In this document: positions 44,579 to 55,425 of the stretch, in pieces
Layout: the number at the start of each line of letters is the position of its first letter
Position numbering within the stretch: the first letter of the stretch is position 1
DNA from: Clostridia bacterium
GTDB taxonomy: Bacteria; Bacillota; Clostridia; Oscillospirales; Acutalibacteraceae
Direction: 5' to 3'
Length of the DNA: 64,000 bases
Assembly (NCBI GenBank): GCA_017409265.1
Contig: JAFQSY010000049.1
Location: 62,001-126,000, forward strand
Notes under the pieces: model-generated
What the model was told of the DNA's origin: nothing
The model's database searches: none
The model's input: the letters and a program-made list of their open reading frames with translations, nothing else
Position numbers and translations under genes: made by a program

Positions 44579-44618
44579 ATATAAACAATCCTTTCAAAAT
44601 TACAAGTCAAATTAATGA

Positions 44619-45347
44619 TTAATATGCAACAGCAACAACGGTTATATTGTCACCGCCACCGTTTTGATTTGCAAGATTAACAAGTCTGTCAGCATATTTA
44701 TAATAGCAGCCGTCGCTTGTAAGTCTTAATATATCATCGGGTTTTGAATAATTTGTCAAACCGTCGGAACAAAGGATCAATATTTCACCATCATCGAACA
44801 TTTCCTGACAAAAATCAGTTTTAATTTCGTCATCAACACCCAAAGCCCTTGTAATTATATGCTTGCTGGGATGATCGGTAGCTTCTTCTGCAGTAATTTC
44901 GCCGTTTTCAATCATCCTTTGAACAATAGAATGGTCACGGGTGAGCTGAATAAGCTTTTCATCAGAAATCTTATAAGCACGGCTGTCGCCTGCATGAGCA
45001 ATATAAACGTAAGAATTTGCAATAATCACAGCAACCGCGGTAGTACCCATACCCTCATAGCTTTCATCAGTTTTTGAAAGATTATAGATATGTTTATTTG
45101 CATTTTCAATTGCAGATATAAGCAGACTTTTAATTGAAAGGTCACTCATATCGCTTAAAAATCTTTCGGCAATTCTTTCTTTAATCAACCTAACCGCCTC
45201 GGAGCTTGCAAGAGCACCTTCAGCCGCACCGCCCATACCGTCACAAACAATGGCAAGCACAGCTCCGCCTTCAAGCTCACATGCTGTATATGAATCCTGA
45301 TTGTTATCTCGGACAACGCCCTTGTCTGTTCTTGCAGCAATTTTCAT
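44619..45347 (-). CDS. stp: PP2C-family Ser/Thr phosphatase (Stp/PrpC)
   Basis: Metal-dependent (Mn/Mg) phosphatase that reverses PrkC phosphorylation. PPM motifs: RDNNQDSYTA (1), VCDGMGGAAEG (2, metal-binding Asp/Gly), YIAHAGDSRAYKI (5/6), ILCSDGLTNY (8) and GGGDNITVVAV (11). 242 residues, the short bacterial PP2C type. The frame stays open upstream, but ATG 45347, just after GGGAG and one base after the rlmN stop, is the natural start. Coupled to rlmN and prkC. Confidence 0.94.
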   Translation of the reverse strand: MKIAARTDKGVVRDNNQDSYTACELEGGAVLAIVCDGMGGAAEGALASSEAVRLIKERIAERFLSDMSDLSIKSLLISAIENANKHIYNLSKTDESYEGMGTTAVAVIIANSYVYIAHAGDSRAYKISDEKLIQLTRDHSIVQRMIENGEITAEEATDHPSKHIITRALGVDDEIKTDFCQEMFDDGEILILCSDGLTNYSKPDDILRLTSDGCYYKYADRLVNLANQNGGGDNITVVAVAY

Positions 45348-45348
45348 A

Positions 45349-46398
45349 CTATTCAACTCCCTTCTTTCGGTTACTGTTTTCCTTTTGTCTGAGCTGACCG
45401 CACGAAGCATCAATATCTGAACCGAGCTTTCTTCGGACAGTTGCATTTATTCCGCTCTTACCGAGAATTTCAACAAATCGCTCAACTCTCTCATGGCTGC
45501 TCGGTTTAAACGGGCTTTCAGCGACCTCATTGACCGGAATAAGATTTACATGACAAAGCATCCCTTTAAGCTTTGATGCAAGCAATACTGCGCATTCATC
45601 GGAATCATTAACACCTGCAAGCATCGCATATTCAAACGAAATGCGTCTTGAGGTTTCCGATGCATACTTTCGACAAATGCGCAAAAGCTCATCAACGGAA
45701 TACTTTTTATTTATCGGCATTATCCTGCTGCGGAGCTCATCGCTCGGCGCATGCAGGGAAATTGATAACGTAAGCTGCAAATGCTTATCAAGCATTTCGC
45801 TGATTTTCGGAACAATTCCGCAGGTTGAAAGGGAAATATTTCTCATTGAAATATTGAGTCCTTTTTCATCTGTTATAAGTGTCAAAAATCTCATAACATT
45901 ATCGTAATTATCAAGCGGCTCACCCATACCCATAAGAACAATATGAGAAATTCTTTCTCCAAGGTCTTTTTGCGCTATATAAAGCTGCGAAAGAATTTCA
46001 CCGGGCAAAAGGCTTCTTTTAAAGCCGCCAAGGGTTGATGCACAAAACGCACAGCCCATTTTACAGCCCACCTGCGAGGAAACGCAGATTGTGTAGCCGT
46101 ATTTATATTTCATAACAACACTTTCAACAAAGTCGCCGTCATGCAATTCAAAAAGATATTTAACCGTATTGTCAAGCTTCGAAACCTGCTTTCTGGCTAT
46201 CTTGCAGGTATATAAAGGAAACATTTCGGAAAGCTCCTCGCGCAGGCTTTTGGGCAGGTTTGACATTTCGTCATAATCGGATACAAGATGTCGGTGGAGC
46301 CACTCATAAACTTGCTTTGCGCGGAATTTCTGTATGTTTAAAGCTGAAAATTCTGCCGAAAGCTCCTCAAAAGTCATTGAAAGAATATCTCGGCTCAT
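45349..46398 (-). CDS. rlmN: 23S rRNA (adenine2503-C2)-methyltransferase RlmN
   Basis: Radical SAM enzyme methylating C2 of A2503 in 23S rRNA and A37 in some tRNAs. Cluster motif QVGCKMGCAFCASTLGG (C-x3-C-x2-C, about 116-122), the SAM-contact MGMGEPLDNYDNV (about 172), and the mechanistic Cys near the C-terminus (DIDASCGQLR, about 335). 349 residues. Its start overlaps rsmB by 4 nt. Confidence 0.96.
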   Translation of the reverse strand: MSRDILSMTFEELSAEFSALNIQKFRAKQVYEWLHRHLVSDYDEMSNLPKSLREELSEMFPLYTCKIARKQVSKLDNTVKYLFELHDGDFVESVVMKYKYGYTICVSSQVGCKMGCAFCASTLGGFKRSLLPGEILSQLYIAQKDLGERISHIVLMGMGEPLDNYDNVMRFLTLITDEKGLNISMRNISLSTCGIVPKISEMLDKHLQLTLSISLHAPSDELRSRIMPINKKYSVDELLRICRKYASETSRRISFEYAMLAGVNDSDECAVLLASKLKGMLCHVNLIPVNEVAESPFKPSSHERVERFVEILGKSGINATVRRKLGSDIDASCGQLRQKENSNRKKGVE

Positions 46399-47729
46399 CT
46401 GTTACCTCCATCTTTACAAAAAGCGGCAACAAAGAATCCGTCTGTTGAGTGAATATGAGGCATAAGAGTAAGGTATTTATCTTTATCACTGTATCTTGGA
46501 AGATTGGGCATTATTTTAACCGCTGAAAATTCGGGGTGCTCTGCAAGAAATCTGTCACACACCTCGGAATTTTCTTTGGGATTCAGCGTACAGGTTGAAT
46601 AAACCAAACGACCGCCGTCCTTAAGATATCTCGCAGAATTACATAATATACGATACTGCAATTCAGGTAAATTGTCAATATCATTACGGCTCTTGAAGCG
46701 TATTTCAGGCTTTCTTCTGATGATGCCAAGACCCGAACACGGAACATCGCACAGAACTCTGTCGGCAACTCCGTAGTTCTCGTTAAAAATAGATGCATCC
46801 GAAAGATAAGCAAAAACATTCTGAAGCCCGAGTCTGTTTGCTCCGTTCTTTATGAGGTCAACTCTTGACTGGTAAACATCAAAAGCTCTTAATATGCCTT
46901 TGTTATCCATTGTCTGGGCAATTGTGAATGCCTTTCCGCCGGGAGCAGAGCACATATCAAAAACGGTTTCACCTGCTTTTGCGTCAAGAGCTTTGCAGCA
47001 AATCTGCGATGCAAGATCCTGCGCATGGAAAAGACCTTCCCTATAAGCTTCAAGCTCTTCTACAGAGCCCGTATTACTTAAAATCAAGGCATCCTTTGCA
47101 ATATCTGTCTTTTCAGAAATAACACCCTCCTCCGCAAGCTTCCAGACAAGCTCGTCGGTAGAGGTTTTTACGGTGTTTACACGGATTACGACATTTGGAG
47201 CTTCAAGTGCCTTTTCGGCAAGAGCAACCGCATTTTCAAATCCGTAAGCATCAATCCAAAGTGAAAGAATCCATTCGGGGCAGGAATATTTAATCGAAAG
47301 AAAATCAGGGTCTTTCTCATCACCGTCGGGAAGTCTTAATCCGTTATCTGAAACTCGGCGAAGAACTGCATTGACAAGCGAAGCAGCAAAGGAAGATTTA
47401 TTAACCTTCGCAAGATTCACGCTTTCATTAACAGCAGCTCTTGAGGGAACCTTATCCATAAACAAAAGCTGATATGTACCCATTCTCAGAATGGTGTGAA
47501 GCTCGGGCTTCAGCTTTCTGACGGGCTGATTGAGATAAAGACTTAAGTTATAATCAATCAACATCAGTCTGTCAAGAGTTCCGTAAACAAGATTGCAGAC
47601 AAAAGCTCTGTCACGCTCATCAAGCTCATGATTTTCTTTTAAAAGTGAGTCAACCGCAAGATTTGAATACGCTCCGTCACGGTGTACTTTAAGAAGCGCT
47701 TCAAACGCTACCTGCCTCGCACTTTTCAT
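46395..47729 (-). CDS. rsmB: 16S rRNA (cytosine967-C5)-methyltransferase RsmB
   Basis: Methylates C967 of 16S rRNA. N-terminal NusB-like RNA-binding helical domain (1-130), then the NOL1/NOP2/Sun catalytic core: DMCSAPGGKAFTIAQ (SAM loop, about 255), CDVPCSGLGIIRRKPEIR with catalytic Cys (about 325), and STCTLNPKENSEV (about 383). 444 residues. Placed between fmt/zinc protease and rlmN as in most Firmicutes. Confidence 0.95.
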   Translation of the reverse strand: MKSARQVAFEALLKVHRDGAYSNLAVDSLLKENHELDERDRAFVCNLVYGTLDRLMLIDYNLSLYLNQPVRKLKPELHTILRMGTYQLLFMDKVPSRAAVNESVNLAKVNKSSFAASLVNAVLRRVSDNGLRLPDGDEKDPDFLSIKYSCPEWILSLWIDAYGFENAVALAEKALEAPNVVIRVNTVKTSTDELVWKLAEEGVISEKTDIAKDALILSNTGSVEELEAYREGLFHAQDLASQICCKALDAKAGETVFDMCSAPGGKAFTIAQTMDNKGILRAFDVYQSRVDLIKNGANRLGLQNVFAYLSDASIFNENYGVADRVLCDVPCSGLGIIRRKPEIRFKSRNDIDNLPELQYRILCNSARYLKDGGRLVYSTCTLNPKENSEVCDRFLAEHPEFSAVKIMPNLPRYSDKDKYLTLMPHIHSTDGFFVAAFCKDGGNR

Positions 47730-47757
47730 ATTTCAGCATCCTTTCGGGGAAATTAAA

Positions 47758-48450
47758 TCAGTTTCTTCTGTTGTTGAATCTTAAAACAAGTCTTAACAGG
47801 TTTGCAAGAGCAACAATCATTGATGCAACATAAGTCATTGCGGCGGCTTTAAGAACTTTTTTTGCACCGTCGGTTTCATCCTGAACAAGCAGACCTCTTT
47901 CTTCGATAACATTAATCGCACGTCGGCTTGCATTAAATTCAACAGGAAGAGTCACAACCTGGAAAAGAGCAATTGCCGAATAGAGCAAAAGTCCGACAGT
48001 AATAAGAGGTTCAAAGCCAAAGAAATAACCTGCAATCGCAAGAGGTATGCCGAGAGTTGAACCGATATTGCAAACGGGAATAAGTGAATTTCTTATTTTT
48101 ATAGGCTTATAATCCTCTGCGTGTTGTGCGGCATGGCCTGCCTCATGGCACGCAATACCGACAGCTGCTATACTTGAACTGCCATAAACTCCCTCGGAAA
48201 GGCGGATAACCTTCGATTTAGGGTCATAATGGTCGGTAAGCTTACCCGAAACCTGCTCAATTCTAACATCGTTAATTCCATAGAATGTAAGAATTGCCTG
48301 TGCGGCATAAGCACCTGTTATTCTTCTTGAGTTTTCAACCTTTGAAAATTTGTTATAAGTTGATTTAACTTTAAACTGTGCCCACACAGCAAGAAGCATA
48401 GCGGGAATAACAAGGATAATGTAATAATAATCATAAAAGAAAAAAGGCAT
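47758..48450 (-). CDS. Membrane zinc metallopeptidase (YugP-like)
   Basis: 230-residue membrane protein with a hydrophobic N-terminus, the zinc motif ACHEAGHAAQHAE (about 105-117), then three hydrophobic segments (about 128-230) with ligand Glu probably in PVEFNASRRA. This matches the family of neutral zinc metallopeptidases (YugP type), often found between fmt and rsmB in Clostridia. ATG 48450 follows GAAAGGAG; an upstream in-frame codon at 48468 lies too close to it. Role not known; possibly membrane protein turnover. Confidence 0.85.
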   Translation of the reverse strand: MPFFFYDYYYIILVIPAMLLAVWAQFKVKSTYNKFSKVENSRRITGAYAAQAILTFYGINDVRIEQVSGKLTDHYDPKSKVIRLSEGVYGSSSIAAVGIACHEAGHAAQHAEDYKPIKIRNSLIPVCNIGSTLGIPLAIAGYFFGFEPLITVGLLLYSAIALFQVVTLPVEFNASRRAINVIEERGLLVQDETDGAKKVLKAAAMTYVASMIVALANLLRLVLRFNNRRN

Positions 48451-48470
48451 AATCTGAACTCCTTTCACAT

Positions 48471-49397
48471 TTATTCAAACATTTCACCTTTTTCAATCGG
48501 ATTTCCTCTCATAAAATCAGCGGCAGACATTGCTTTTTTACCTTCTGCCTGCAAATTCAATATCTCAATGCAGTTCATATCGCCGCAACAAACAACAAGA
48601 CGTTTACCTGTTTCGACAACCTGACCTGCGGCTGTTCCTTTTTCGGGAGCAAGAATACTTTGATGAATTTTAACCGTTTTATCGTTAAGTTTTGAATTTG
48701 CCGACGGCCACGGTGAAAGTCCTCTTATTTTATTATGAACTTCCGCTGCACTCAAATTCCAGTCAATAGGTGACAATTCTTTTGAAAGCATCGGAGCATA
48801 GGTAAATTCTTCATGATTCTGTTTTTGGGGTTTAAGTTCATCCTTGAGAAGTAAATCAATTGTTTCTTCAAGAACAGATGCACCGAGTTTTGAAAGAGAA
48901 TCGTGAAGCTCACCTGCATTCATGTTTTCGCCGATTTCAATTTCACGCATTATGAGTATATCACCTGTATCAAGACCCTCGTCCATCTGCATAGAGGTAA
49001 CACCTGTTTTATCAAATCCGTTTATGATTGACCATTGAATCGGCGCGGCACCTCGGAGCTTCGGTAAAAGAGATGCGTGAATATTGATGCATCCATATTT
49101 TGGATATTCAAGAATTTCTTTGGGAAGAATCTTTCCGTATGCAACAACGATAACAAGCTCGGGATTTGCCTCTTTGAGCATCTCAAGAGCTGTCCCATCC
49201 CTCATTTTGGTCGGCTGGTAAACCTTTATTCCGTTTTCCATAGCAAGAACCTTGACAGGCGGCGGGGTTAAAATCATCTTCCTGCCCTGCGGCTTATCAG
49301 GTTGTGTAAAAACGCCCGTCACCTCATATCCGCAGTCTATAAGTTTCTGTAAACAGGGAACTGCAAAATCGGGAGTTCCCATAAATACTACTCTCAT
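48471..49397 (-). CDS. fmt: Methionyl-tRNA formyltransferase
   Basis: Formylates initiator Met-tRNA with 10-formyl-THF. N-terminal [16 protein letters not shown], catalytic segment [20 protein letters not shown] (Asn-His, about 108-127), LDTGDIL, and a C-terminal OB domain. 308 residues. Overlaps def upstream by 4 nt; the two act at opposite ends of formyl-Met handling. Confidence 0.96.
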   Translation of the reverse strand: MRVVFMGTPDFAVPCLQKLIDCGYEVTGVFTQPDKPQGRKMILTPPPVKVLAMENGIKVYQPTKMRDGTALEMLKEANPELVIVVAYGKILPKEILEYPKYGCINIHASLLPKLRGAAPIQWSIINGFDKTGVTSMQMDEGLDTGDILIMREIEIGENMNAGELHDSLSKLGASVLEETIDLLLKDELKPQKQNHEEFTYAPMLSKELSPIDWNLSAAEVHNKIRGLSPWPSANSKLNDKTVKIHQSILAPEKGTAAGQVVETGKRLVVCCGDMNCIEILNLQAEGKKAMSAADFMRGNPIEKGEMFE

Positions 49398-49849
49398 TCG
49401 GAAAGCTCCTTTTTAATAACCTTTTGAGTAAAAACAATTCCGTCAAGATGGTCAATTTCATGGCAGAAGCAGCGTGCTTTTAGTCCCTCTCCTTTATAAA
49501 TGCACCATTTTCCGTTTCTGTCCTGAGCCTTGACTCTGACAACAGCAGGTCTGCAGGTAACACCGGATTCACCCGGAAGAGAAAGACAACCTTCCTCTTC
49601 AAACTGTTCACCCTCGCTGCTTGTTATCTCGGGATTGATAAGTTCAATATATCCGTCGCCGCAGTCAATAACGACAACTCTTCTTAAAATGCCGACCTGA
49701 ACAGCAGCAAGACCTACTCCGTTTGCATGATACATAGTTTCTTTCATGTCATCGAGAAGCTGCCAGAGACGTGCATCAAATTTTTCTACCTGACGTGATT
49801 TTTTTGTCAAAATCGGGTCGCCGATTTTGACGATATTTCTGATTGCCAT
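49394..49849 (-). CDS. def: Peptide deformylase
   Basis: Removes the N-formyl group from new proteins. Motifs [10 protein letters not shown] (about 45), EGCLSLPGE (Cys metal ligand, about 91) and CHEIDHLDG (HExxH, about 132). 151 residues. Start ATG 49849 follows GAAAGGA; a codon upstream at 49867 is inside that region and rejected. Confidence 0.96.
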   Translation of the reverse strand: MAIRNIVKIGDPILTKKSRQVEKFDARLWQLLDDMKETMYHANGVGLAAVQVGILRRVVVIDCGDGYIELINPEITSSEGEQFEEEGCLSLPGESGVTCRPAVVRVKAQDRNGKWCIYKGEGLKARCFCHEIDHLDGIVFTQKVIKKELSE

Positions 49850-49881
49850 AAATGTCAATCCTTTCAAATGCGTTAGTCTTT

Positions 49882-52323
49882 TTATGTGTTTTCCGGGTTT
49901 ATATCTGCATAAACCGTTACTTTTGAGAAACGCGAATCCTTGCCTGTTTCAACAAGCAGTTTAGAAATCATTTCTCTGAAACGTGCCGTATTGCGGCACT
50001 TAATTATAAGGCGGTGCCTGAATTTTTCGTTGACTTTTGCCACTTTTGCAGGCATCGGACCAAGAACAATAATCTTTTCACCTTTAAATTCGCCGTTTGA
50101 ATACTTCTTCAATAAATCAAGAGTTTCTCTCGCCGCAAATTTTACGATAGTTTCGTCCTCTCCCGTTATACCGATAACACATAAATCGCAATAGGGCGGA
50201 TAAACAAGCGCCTTGCGAAGTCTGATTTCGGTTTTAAAAAAAGCGTCATAGTCCTGCTTTGCGGCAAGGCGGATTATTTCATTTTCGGGAGTTAAGGTCT
50301 GAATAATCGCCGTACCTTTATATTCGCCTCTTCCCGAACGTCCGACAACCTGAGTCAGAAGTGAAAAGGTCTTTTCAAGGCTGCGAAAATCATCATTATA
50401 AAGCTGCTGGTCAACAGAAACAACTCCGACAAGCGTTACGTTTGGAAAATTAAGTCCCTTTGCAACCATCTGAGTGCCTATCATTATATCGTATTCACCT
50501 TTTGCGAAGCTATCCAGAAGCTTTTCATGTGAATTCTTGCCTGATGTTGAATCCGTATCCATTCTTACGGTTTTAGCATCGGGTAAAAGATGTTTTAAAT
50601 CTTCTTCGATTTTTTGAGTACCGAAGCCCGAATATCTTACGGAATTTTCACCGCATTCGGGGCAGACACTTGAAAACGGAACGGAATGACCGCAGTAATG
50701 ACACATCAGCCTATTATTAGCAGTATGATATGTCATTGAAATACTGCAATGGGGGCAGCATATAACGCTTCCGCATGAATTGCATGCTGCAAAAGTATGG
50801 AAACCGCGTCTGTTGATAAGTAAAATTGACTGTCTGCCGTTTTCAAAGTTATTTTTCAGGCTTTCAAAAAGAGTCCGGCTTATTGCTTTGCTAGCCTGCG
50901 CTTTTTCGGCTGTTCTCATATCAACGGTTATAACTTCGGGTAAAACTGCATTTCCGTATCTTTTTGAAAGTGTGCAAAGATTATATTTTCCGCTCTGCGC
51001 TGCAGCATAGCTTTCAACACTCGGTGTCGCAGATGCAAGCAAGAGAAGACATTTATTATATGCCGCTCTGTATTTTGCAACATCAATCGCATTATATCTC
51101 GGCGTCTGCTCGGATTTATATGTATGCTCCTGCTCCTCATCAATAATGATAAGTCCTATATTCTCAACAGGCGCAAACACAGCGCTTCGTGTACCGATTA
51201 TTATTTTTGCTTCGCCGTTTCTAACTCTTTTCCACTGTTCAAGCCGCTCTCTGATTGAAAGTGCGCTGTGAAATACTGCGATATTTCCGCCGTATCTTTT
51301 GCAGAACAACGCAAGGGTCTGCGGAGTAAGCCCGATTTCGGGGACCATCACTATAACTGATTTTCCCGAATCGACAACCTTATCAATAACGCTCATATAA
51401 ACAGAGGTTTTTCCGCTTCCCGTAACGCCATAAAGGAGCGATACAGATGCCTTATCTTCACCCGCAAGTGCAGAAAGGGTTTTAAAAGCTTCGCTTTGCT
51501 CTTCAGTCAGCGATATCTGCGTTCTTTCGCCTTTTTTATTTGCAAAATCGGGAAGCTTTATAACTTCCTGCTCATAGTATTCGGCAAAACCGTTTTTTAC
51601 AAGGGTATCTGCAACCGCAGGAGTAAGACCGGTAAAATAGCAAAGTTCTTTTACAGAAGCGATTCCGATGTCTTCAAGGACTTCTACCATCTGCTTTTGC
51701 TTTTGAGTAAGCTTTTTATTAGGATTATCACAAGGTAAAAGGCGCATCATTTTAACAGATAAATCACCGAGATTACGGACTGCATCATAACTGCAGAAAA
51801 GCAATTTTTTCTTTGCCATTTCCGAAAGCACGGTTGGCTCATTTTTCATGCCGAGCGCATTGAAAATTCTATCAGATTTAACATAAATTCCGCGCTGAAT
51901 AAGATAATAAAATATTTGCTTTTCAGGTTCTACAAGTGAATCTGCAACTTCAGGCTCTATTTCGGAATTTGCCGCATAAGATACAACCATCTTATGGTTG
52001 ATACCCGTCGGCAGCATTGCCTTTGCGGCTTCATAAAGAGTACAAAACGTTCTATCTTTAATCCACTCTGCAAGCGAAAGCAATTCACCGTTTAAAATCG
52101 GTTTTTCATCAAGCACTTCAGCAATTTTTTTGAGTTTCTTGCCTTCCGAATATTCGGTTACATCAAATATTATACCAATACACTTTTTGTTTTTTATACC
52201 AAACGGAACGGTTACTCTGCACCCCTTTTTCGCAGCAGATTCAAGCTCTGCGGGAATGATATAGTCAAACGCTTTATCAAAGGTAAAAGTTGCGGCTTCA
52301 ACCGCTACCTTTGCATATTTCAT
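49882..52323 (-). CDS. priA: Primosomal replication helicase PriA
   Basis: 3'-to-5' helicase that reloads the replication machinery at stalled forks. N-terminal DNA-binding domain (1-200), helicase core with Walker [13 protein letters not shown] (about 298), DEEQEHTY (Walker B, about 390), and the zinc-binding Cys array [14 protein letters not shown] / CHYCG / CPECG (about 515-560). [10 protein letters not shown] marks motif VI. 813 residues, slightly long but normal for Clostridia. Confidence 0.95.
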   Translation of the reverse strand: MKYAKVAVEAATFTFDKAFDYIIPAELESAAKKGCRVTVPFGIKNKKCIGIIFDVTEYSEGKKLKKIAEVLDEKPILNGELLSLAEWIKDRTFCTLYEAAKAMLPTGINHKMVVSYAANSEIEPEVADSLVEPEKQIFYYLIQRGIYVKSDRIFNALGMKNEPTVLSEMAKKKLLFCSYDAVRNLGDLSVKMMRLLPCDNPNKKLTQKQKQMVEVLEDIGIASVKELCYFTGLTPAVADTLVKNGFAEYYEQEVIKLPDFANKKGERTQISLTEEQSEAFKTLSALAGEDKASVSLLYGVTGSGKTSVYMSVIDKVVDSGKSVIVMVPEIGLTPQTLALFCKRYGGNIAVFHSALSIRERLEQWKRVRNGEAKIIIGTRSAVFAPVENIGLIIIDEEQEHTYKSEQTPRYNAIDVAKYRAAYNKCLLLLASATPSVESYAAAQSGKYNLCTLSKRYGNAVLPEVITVDMRTAEKAQASKAISRTLFESLKNNFENGRQSILLINRRGFHTFAACNSCGSVICCPHCSISMTYHTANNRLMCHYCGHSVPFSSVCPECGENSVRYSGFGTQKIEEDLKHLLPDAKTVRMDTDSTSGKNSHEKLLDSFAKGEYDIMIGTQMVAKGLNFPNVTLVGVVSVDQQLYNDDFRSLEKTFSLLTQVVGRSGRGEYKGTAIIQTLTPENEIIRLAAKQDYDAFFKTEIRLRKALVYPPYCDLCVIGITGEDETIVKFAARETLDLLKKYSNGEFKGEKIIVLGPMPAKVAKVNEKFRHRLIIKCRNTARFREMISKLLVETGKDSRFSKVTVYADINPENT

Positions 52324-52358
52324 TTGATTTCACTCCCCTGCTTAAAGTTAAAAACTAA

Positions 52359-52568
52359 TCAGATGTTTCTGATTTCTTCGGGCTCAACGATAACATATTC
52401 GCCCTTAATTATTTCGTCAATTGCAACGCTGACAGGCTTTTCTGTCATGATAATTTTGTTTTCTTCAGCATGCTCTGAAATTTCTCTTGCTCTTTTTGCT
52501 GTTGCAGTAACAAGAGAATAGCGGCTGAGATGGTTTTTGAGAACTCCTCTTAAATCAGGATTAAACAT
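52359..52568 (-). CDS. rpoZ: RNA polymerase omega subunit
   Basis: Small RNA polymerase assembly chaperone, 69 residues. The SRYSLVTATAKRAREISEHA segment is the conserved core that clamps beta-prime. Overlaps gmk by 8 nt, the usual gmk-rpoZ pair. Confidence 0.93.
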   Translation of the reverse strand: MFNPDLRGVLKNHLSRYSLVTATAKRAREISEHAEENKIIMTEKPVSVAIDEIIKGEYVIVEPEEIRNI

Positions 52569-53169
52569 TGTTGATTACCTCACTTAACAATTTTTTATTT
52601 CTTAATGTTTTGAGCCTTTCGGCATTAATTATCATTTCGATACCTGCAACTGCATTTTCAACGGTATCGTTGACAACCATATAATCATATTCGGATGCTC
52701 TGCGCATTTCCTCACGTGCAATAACAAGACGATGATTGAGGGTTTCTTCATCCTCGCTGTTTCTGCCTCGGAGACGTTCTTCAAGTGTTCTCATTGAAGG
52801 CGGCATTAGGAAAATACTGATTACATTGGGATAGAGCTTCCTGATTTTCTCTGCGCCCTGAACTTCAATTTTCAGGATAACAGCCTTGCCGTCGGCAAGC
52901 ATTTCATCAACAGGTGCTTTGGGTGTTCCGTAAAAATTGCCTGCATATTCCGCAAACTCCAACACCTTATCTTCTGAAATTTTTCTTTTAAAATACTCTC
53001 TGTCAACAAAATAATAATGAAAACCGTCAATTTCACCCTGCCTTTTTTCACGGGTTGTCATCGAAACCGAAATTTTGATATCATCGCGGTTTTCAACAAG
53101 TTTGTTGAGAACAGTATCCTTTCCGGAGCCTGAAGGGCCTGAAAGAATGATAAGTATTCCGTTACCCAT
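52561..53169 (-). CDS. gmk: Guanylate kinase
   Basis: Phosphorylates GMP to GDP with ATP; it links to guaB's product line. P loop LSGPSGSGKDTV (about 8-19), and the GMP-binding SVSMTTREKRQGEIDGFHYY (about 35-54, Ser/Arg/Tyr contacts). 202 residues. One base separates its start from remA's stop. Confidence 0.96.
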   Translation of the reverse strand: MGNGILIILSGPSGSGKDTVLNKLVENRDDIKISVSMTTREKRQGEIDGFHYYFVDREYFKRKISEDKVLEFAEYAGNFYGTPKAPVDEMLADGKAVILKIEVQGAEKIRKLYPNVISIFLMPPSMRTLEERLRGRNSEDEETLNHRLVIAREEMRRASEYDYMVVNDTVENAVAGIEMIINAERLKTLRNKKLLSEVINNV

Positions 53170-53439
53170 TTATTCATCATCCTCCTCTTCATCAAGCTCG
53201 TCCATATCGTCATTGAGTCTGTTGGCAACGGTTTCGCTCTGAAGATAGGTTAAGATAACATGGTCGCTGTCGGTAATAATAACCGCTCTGGTACGTCTGC
53301 CGTGGGTAGCGTCAATAAGAGTTCCCTTTTCCTTGCACTCCTGAATAATTCTTTTAATCGGAGCGGATTCAGGGCTGACAATCGCAACAAGACGGCTTGC
53401 ATTAACCATATTACCGAAGCCGATGTTTATAAGCTTCAT
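53170..53439 (-). CDS. remA: RemA-family regulator (DUF370)
   Basis: 89-residue oligomeric DNA-binding regulator first known as extracellular matrix regulator A of Bacillus. [20 protein letters not shown] at the start and [18 protein letters not shown] in the middle are family hallmarks; the tail is acidic ([10 protein letters not shown]), a lineage extension. Ribosome site GGAGG before ATG. Between yicC and gmk, the usual Firmicutes place. Confidence 0.9.
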   Translation of the reverse strand: MKLINIGFGNMVNASRLVAIVSPESAPIKRIIQECKEKGTLIDATHGRRTRAVIITDSDHVILTYLQSETVANRLNDDMDELDEEEDDE

Positions 53440-53452
53440 TGCACTTCCTCCG

Positions 53453-54331
53453 TTATTCTATATTCTGAATCTGTTCGCGGATTTTTTCGATTTCCGCCTT
53501 TATTGCAACAACTCTGCGTGCAATTTCGACATCCTGTGCCTTTGAGCCGATGGTATTAGCCTCTCTGTTGAGCTCCTGAACAAGAAAATCCATCTTTTTG
53601 CCTACTGCGTCGCTCTGCTCAAGGAAAGAACGGAGCTGTGAGATGTGACTGCGGAGTCTGACAGTTTCTTCAGCAACTGCGATTTTGTCTGCAAATATTG
53701 CAGCCTCAGTCAAAATTCTTTGTTCTTCAATATGTGTATCACCGAGAAGCTCTCTGAGTCTGCCGAGAAGTTTTTCATTATATTCGGCAACTGTTTCAGG
53801 AGAACGAACCTCGATATATTCAACATTGCTGATAATTTCATCAAGCCTTGAAAGCACATCCGCCTTAAGTCTTGCACCTTCACGCTCACGCATTGCAACA
53901 AAGCCTTCAAGAGCAGCCTGTGAAACAACGCTGACTGCATTCCAGATTTTATCCTCATCAGCAGCCTGTTTGCGAACCATGAAAATATCGCTCACTCTTG
54001 AAATATCGGAAACCTTGATGTTATTTTCAAGACCGTAGGTTTCTGCAAGCTCTTTATAAGCATCAAGATAGCCCTTGACGAGGGAATGGTTGAGGCTAAT
54101 AACGGTATCGGGTTCTTCAACCGCTTCAATCTGAACATAGCACTCCATCTTTCCTCTTGTAAGCTTGCCGTTGAAAAAGCTTTTTAATTTTTCATCAAGA
54201 AAGCCGTAGTTTCTGGGAAGCTTTGAGGAAAACTCGAAATATCTGTGATTAACACTTTTGATTTCAACTGTTATATTCATACCGTCTACAAGCTGCTGGG
54301 CTCTGCCGTAGCCGGTCATACTTTTTATCAT
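53453..54331 (-). CDS. yicC: YicC-family endoribonuclease
   Basis: 292-residue endoribonuclease of the YicC/YloC family. [11 protein letters not shown] at the start and [22 protein letters not shown] (about 28-49, quoted in parts elsewhere) are signatures; the C-terminal [20 protein letters not shown] (about 247-266) is the second conserved block. First gene of the yicC-remA-gmk-rpoZ string. Confidence 0.93.
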   Translation of the reverse strand: MIKSMTGYGRAQQLVDGMNITVEIKSVNHRYFEFSSKLPRNYGFLDEKLKSFFNGKLTRGKMECYVQIEAVEEPDTVISLNHSLVKGYLDAYKELAETYGLENNIKVSDISRVSDIFMVRKQAADEDKIWNAVSVVSQAALEGFVAMREREGARLKADVLSRLDEIISNVEYIEVRSPETVAEYNEKLLGRLRELLGDTHIEEQRILTEAAIFADKIAVAEETVRLRSHISQLRSFLEQSDAVGKKMDFLVQELNREANTIGSKAQDVEIARRVVAIKAEIEKIREQIQNIE

Positions 54332-54346
54332 CGGTTACATCTCCTA

Positions 54347-54682
54347 TTAATAAGGTTTTTCGTGTGAACATGAGCAGCCCGAAGTTAAAGCCTCGGGGAT
54401 TTCAACACTCGGTTCATTATCACCCGAAAAACCGAGTCTTTTGAAAGCGGCACACATATGCTCGCTTTTTATTTTTGCAATATATGCATTTCTGTTTGCA
54501 GCAAAATTCATCGCCGCTCTTGCAAGTCCTTCGATAATAATATCGTCAGAACAGCTTACCGTTTCAAACTTCATATCAAATCCGCTGACGGTAAAGGTGC
54601 AGAATCCGAGTTCCTTTTCGTTTTCAAGAGCTTTCATTACATAAATTCCGCCGTCATCATACGGAATGAATTTTATCATCAT
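54347..54682 (-). CDS. Small GNAT-like protein of unknown role
   Basis: 111 residues. IIIEGLARAAMNFAANRNAY (about 48-67) followed by AFKRLGF (about 80-86) recalls the last helix and strand of small GNAT acetyltransferase-like proteins of Clostridia. The usual acetyl-CoA loop (Q/R-x-x-G-x-G/A) is not seen, so it may not bind CoA. The tail has CSCSH, a possible metal site. The start overlaps the rluB stop (ATGA). Unknown function; the fold guess is weak. Confidence 0.6.
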   Translation of the reverse strand: MMIKFIPYDDGGIYVMKALENEKELGFCTFTVSGFDMKFETVSCSDDIIIEGLARAAMNFAANRNAYIAKIKSEHMCAAFKRLGFSGDNEPSVEIPEALTSGCSCSHEKPY

Positions 54683-55425
54683 AAATCACCGCCGTTCTTC
54701 ATTCCTGCGGCTTTGAAAAGACTTTCAACTTCAGCAGGCATAAGGTCACGCCATTCGCCGGTCTGAAGCATACCGAGCTTTACGGGACCAACTGCAATTC
54801 TTCGAAGCCTTGCAACCTCAAGATTCAGCGCCTCGCACATTTTACGAATCTGTCTGTTTCTGCCCTCATACAAAACAATTTCAAGAACTGCTCTGCCTTC
54901 TTCTTTTGAGAGAACATGAACATCAGCGGGCGCGGTCATTCTGCCGTCGATTTCAATTCCCGATGCAAGAATATCAACCTGCTCAGCTGTTACACCGGGT
55001 CGGACTGTTACTCGGTAAGTTTTGGGCACATGCTTTGAGGGGTGCATCATTGCGTTTGCAAATGCACCGTCATTGGTCATTATCAAAGCACCCTCTGACA
55101 CTCTGTCAAGCCTGCCGACCGGATAAATCCTCTCCTTAACATCTGATACAAGCTCAAGCACACATTTTCTTCCTAAATCGTCATCAGTTGTTGTGACATA
55201 GCCTCTGGGCTTATTGAGAAGAATATAGCGAAGGCTATTTTCTTTTCTGATTTTTTTGCCTTTGACAACAACAGTATCTTTTTTCGGGTCAATGCTGTCA
55301 CCTATTTGAGCAACCGAGCCGTTGACCTTAACCATACCGTTTCTTATCATTTCTTCAGCTTTGCGTCTTGAAGCGACACCCGCCTCCGAAAGAAACTTCT
55401 GAAGCCTGATTTTATTATCGGCCAA
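54679..55425 (-). CDS. rluB: 23S rRNA/rRNA pseudouridine synthase, RluB/RsuA family
   Basis: Isomerises a uridine of rRNA to pseudouridine. N-terminal S4 RNA-binding domain (5-60; RLQKFLSEAGVASRRKAEEM) and the catalytic domain with GRLDRVSEGALIMTNDG (catalytic Asp about residue 103) and EGRNRQIRKMCEAL. The form GRLDxxSEG replaces the common GRLDxxTEG. 248 residues. TTG 55425 directly follows the dac stop and uses GAGGTG inside the dac end, so translation is coupled. Confidence 0.92.
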   Translation of the reverse strand: MADNKIRLQKFLSEAGVASRRKAEEMIRNGMVKVNGSVAQIGDSIDPKKDTVVVKGKKIRKENSLRYILLNKPRGYVTTTDDDLGRKCVLELVSDVKERIYPVGRLDRVSEGALIMTNDGAFANAMMHPSKHVPKTYRVTVRPGVTAEQVDILASGIEIDGRMTAPADVHVLSKEEGRAVLEIVLYEGRNRQIRKMCEALNLEVARLRRIAVGPVKLGMLQTGEWRDLMPAEVESLFKAAGMKNGGDL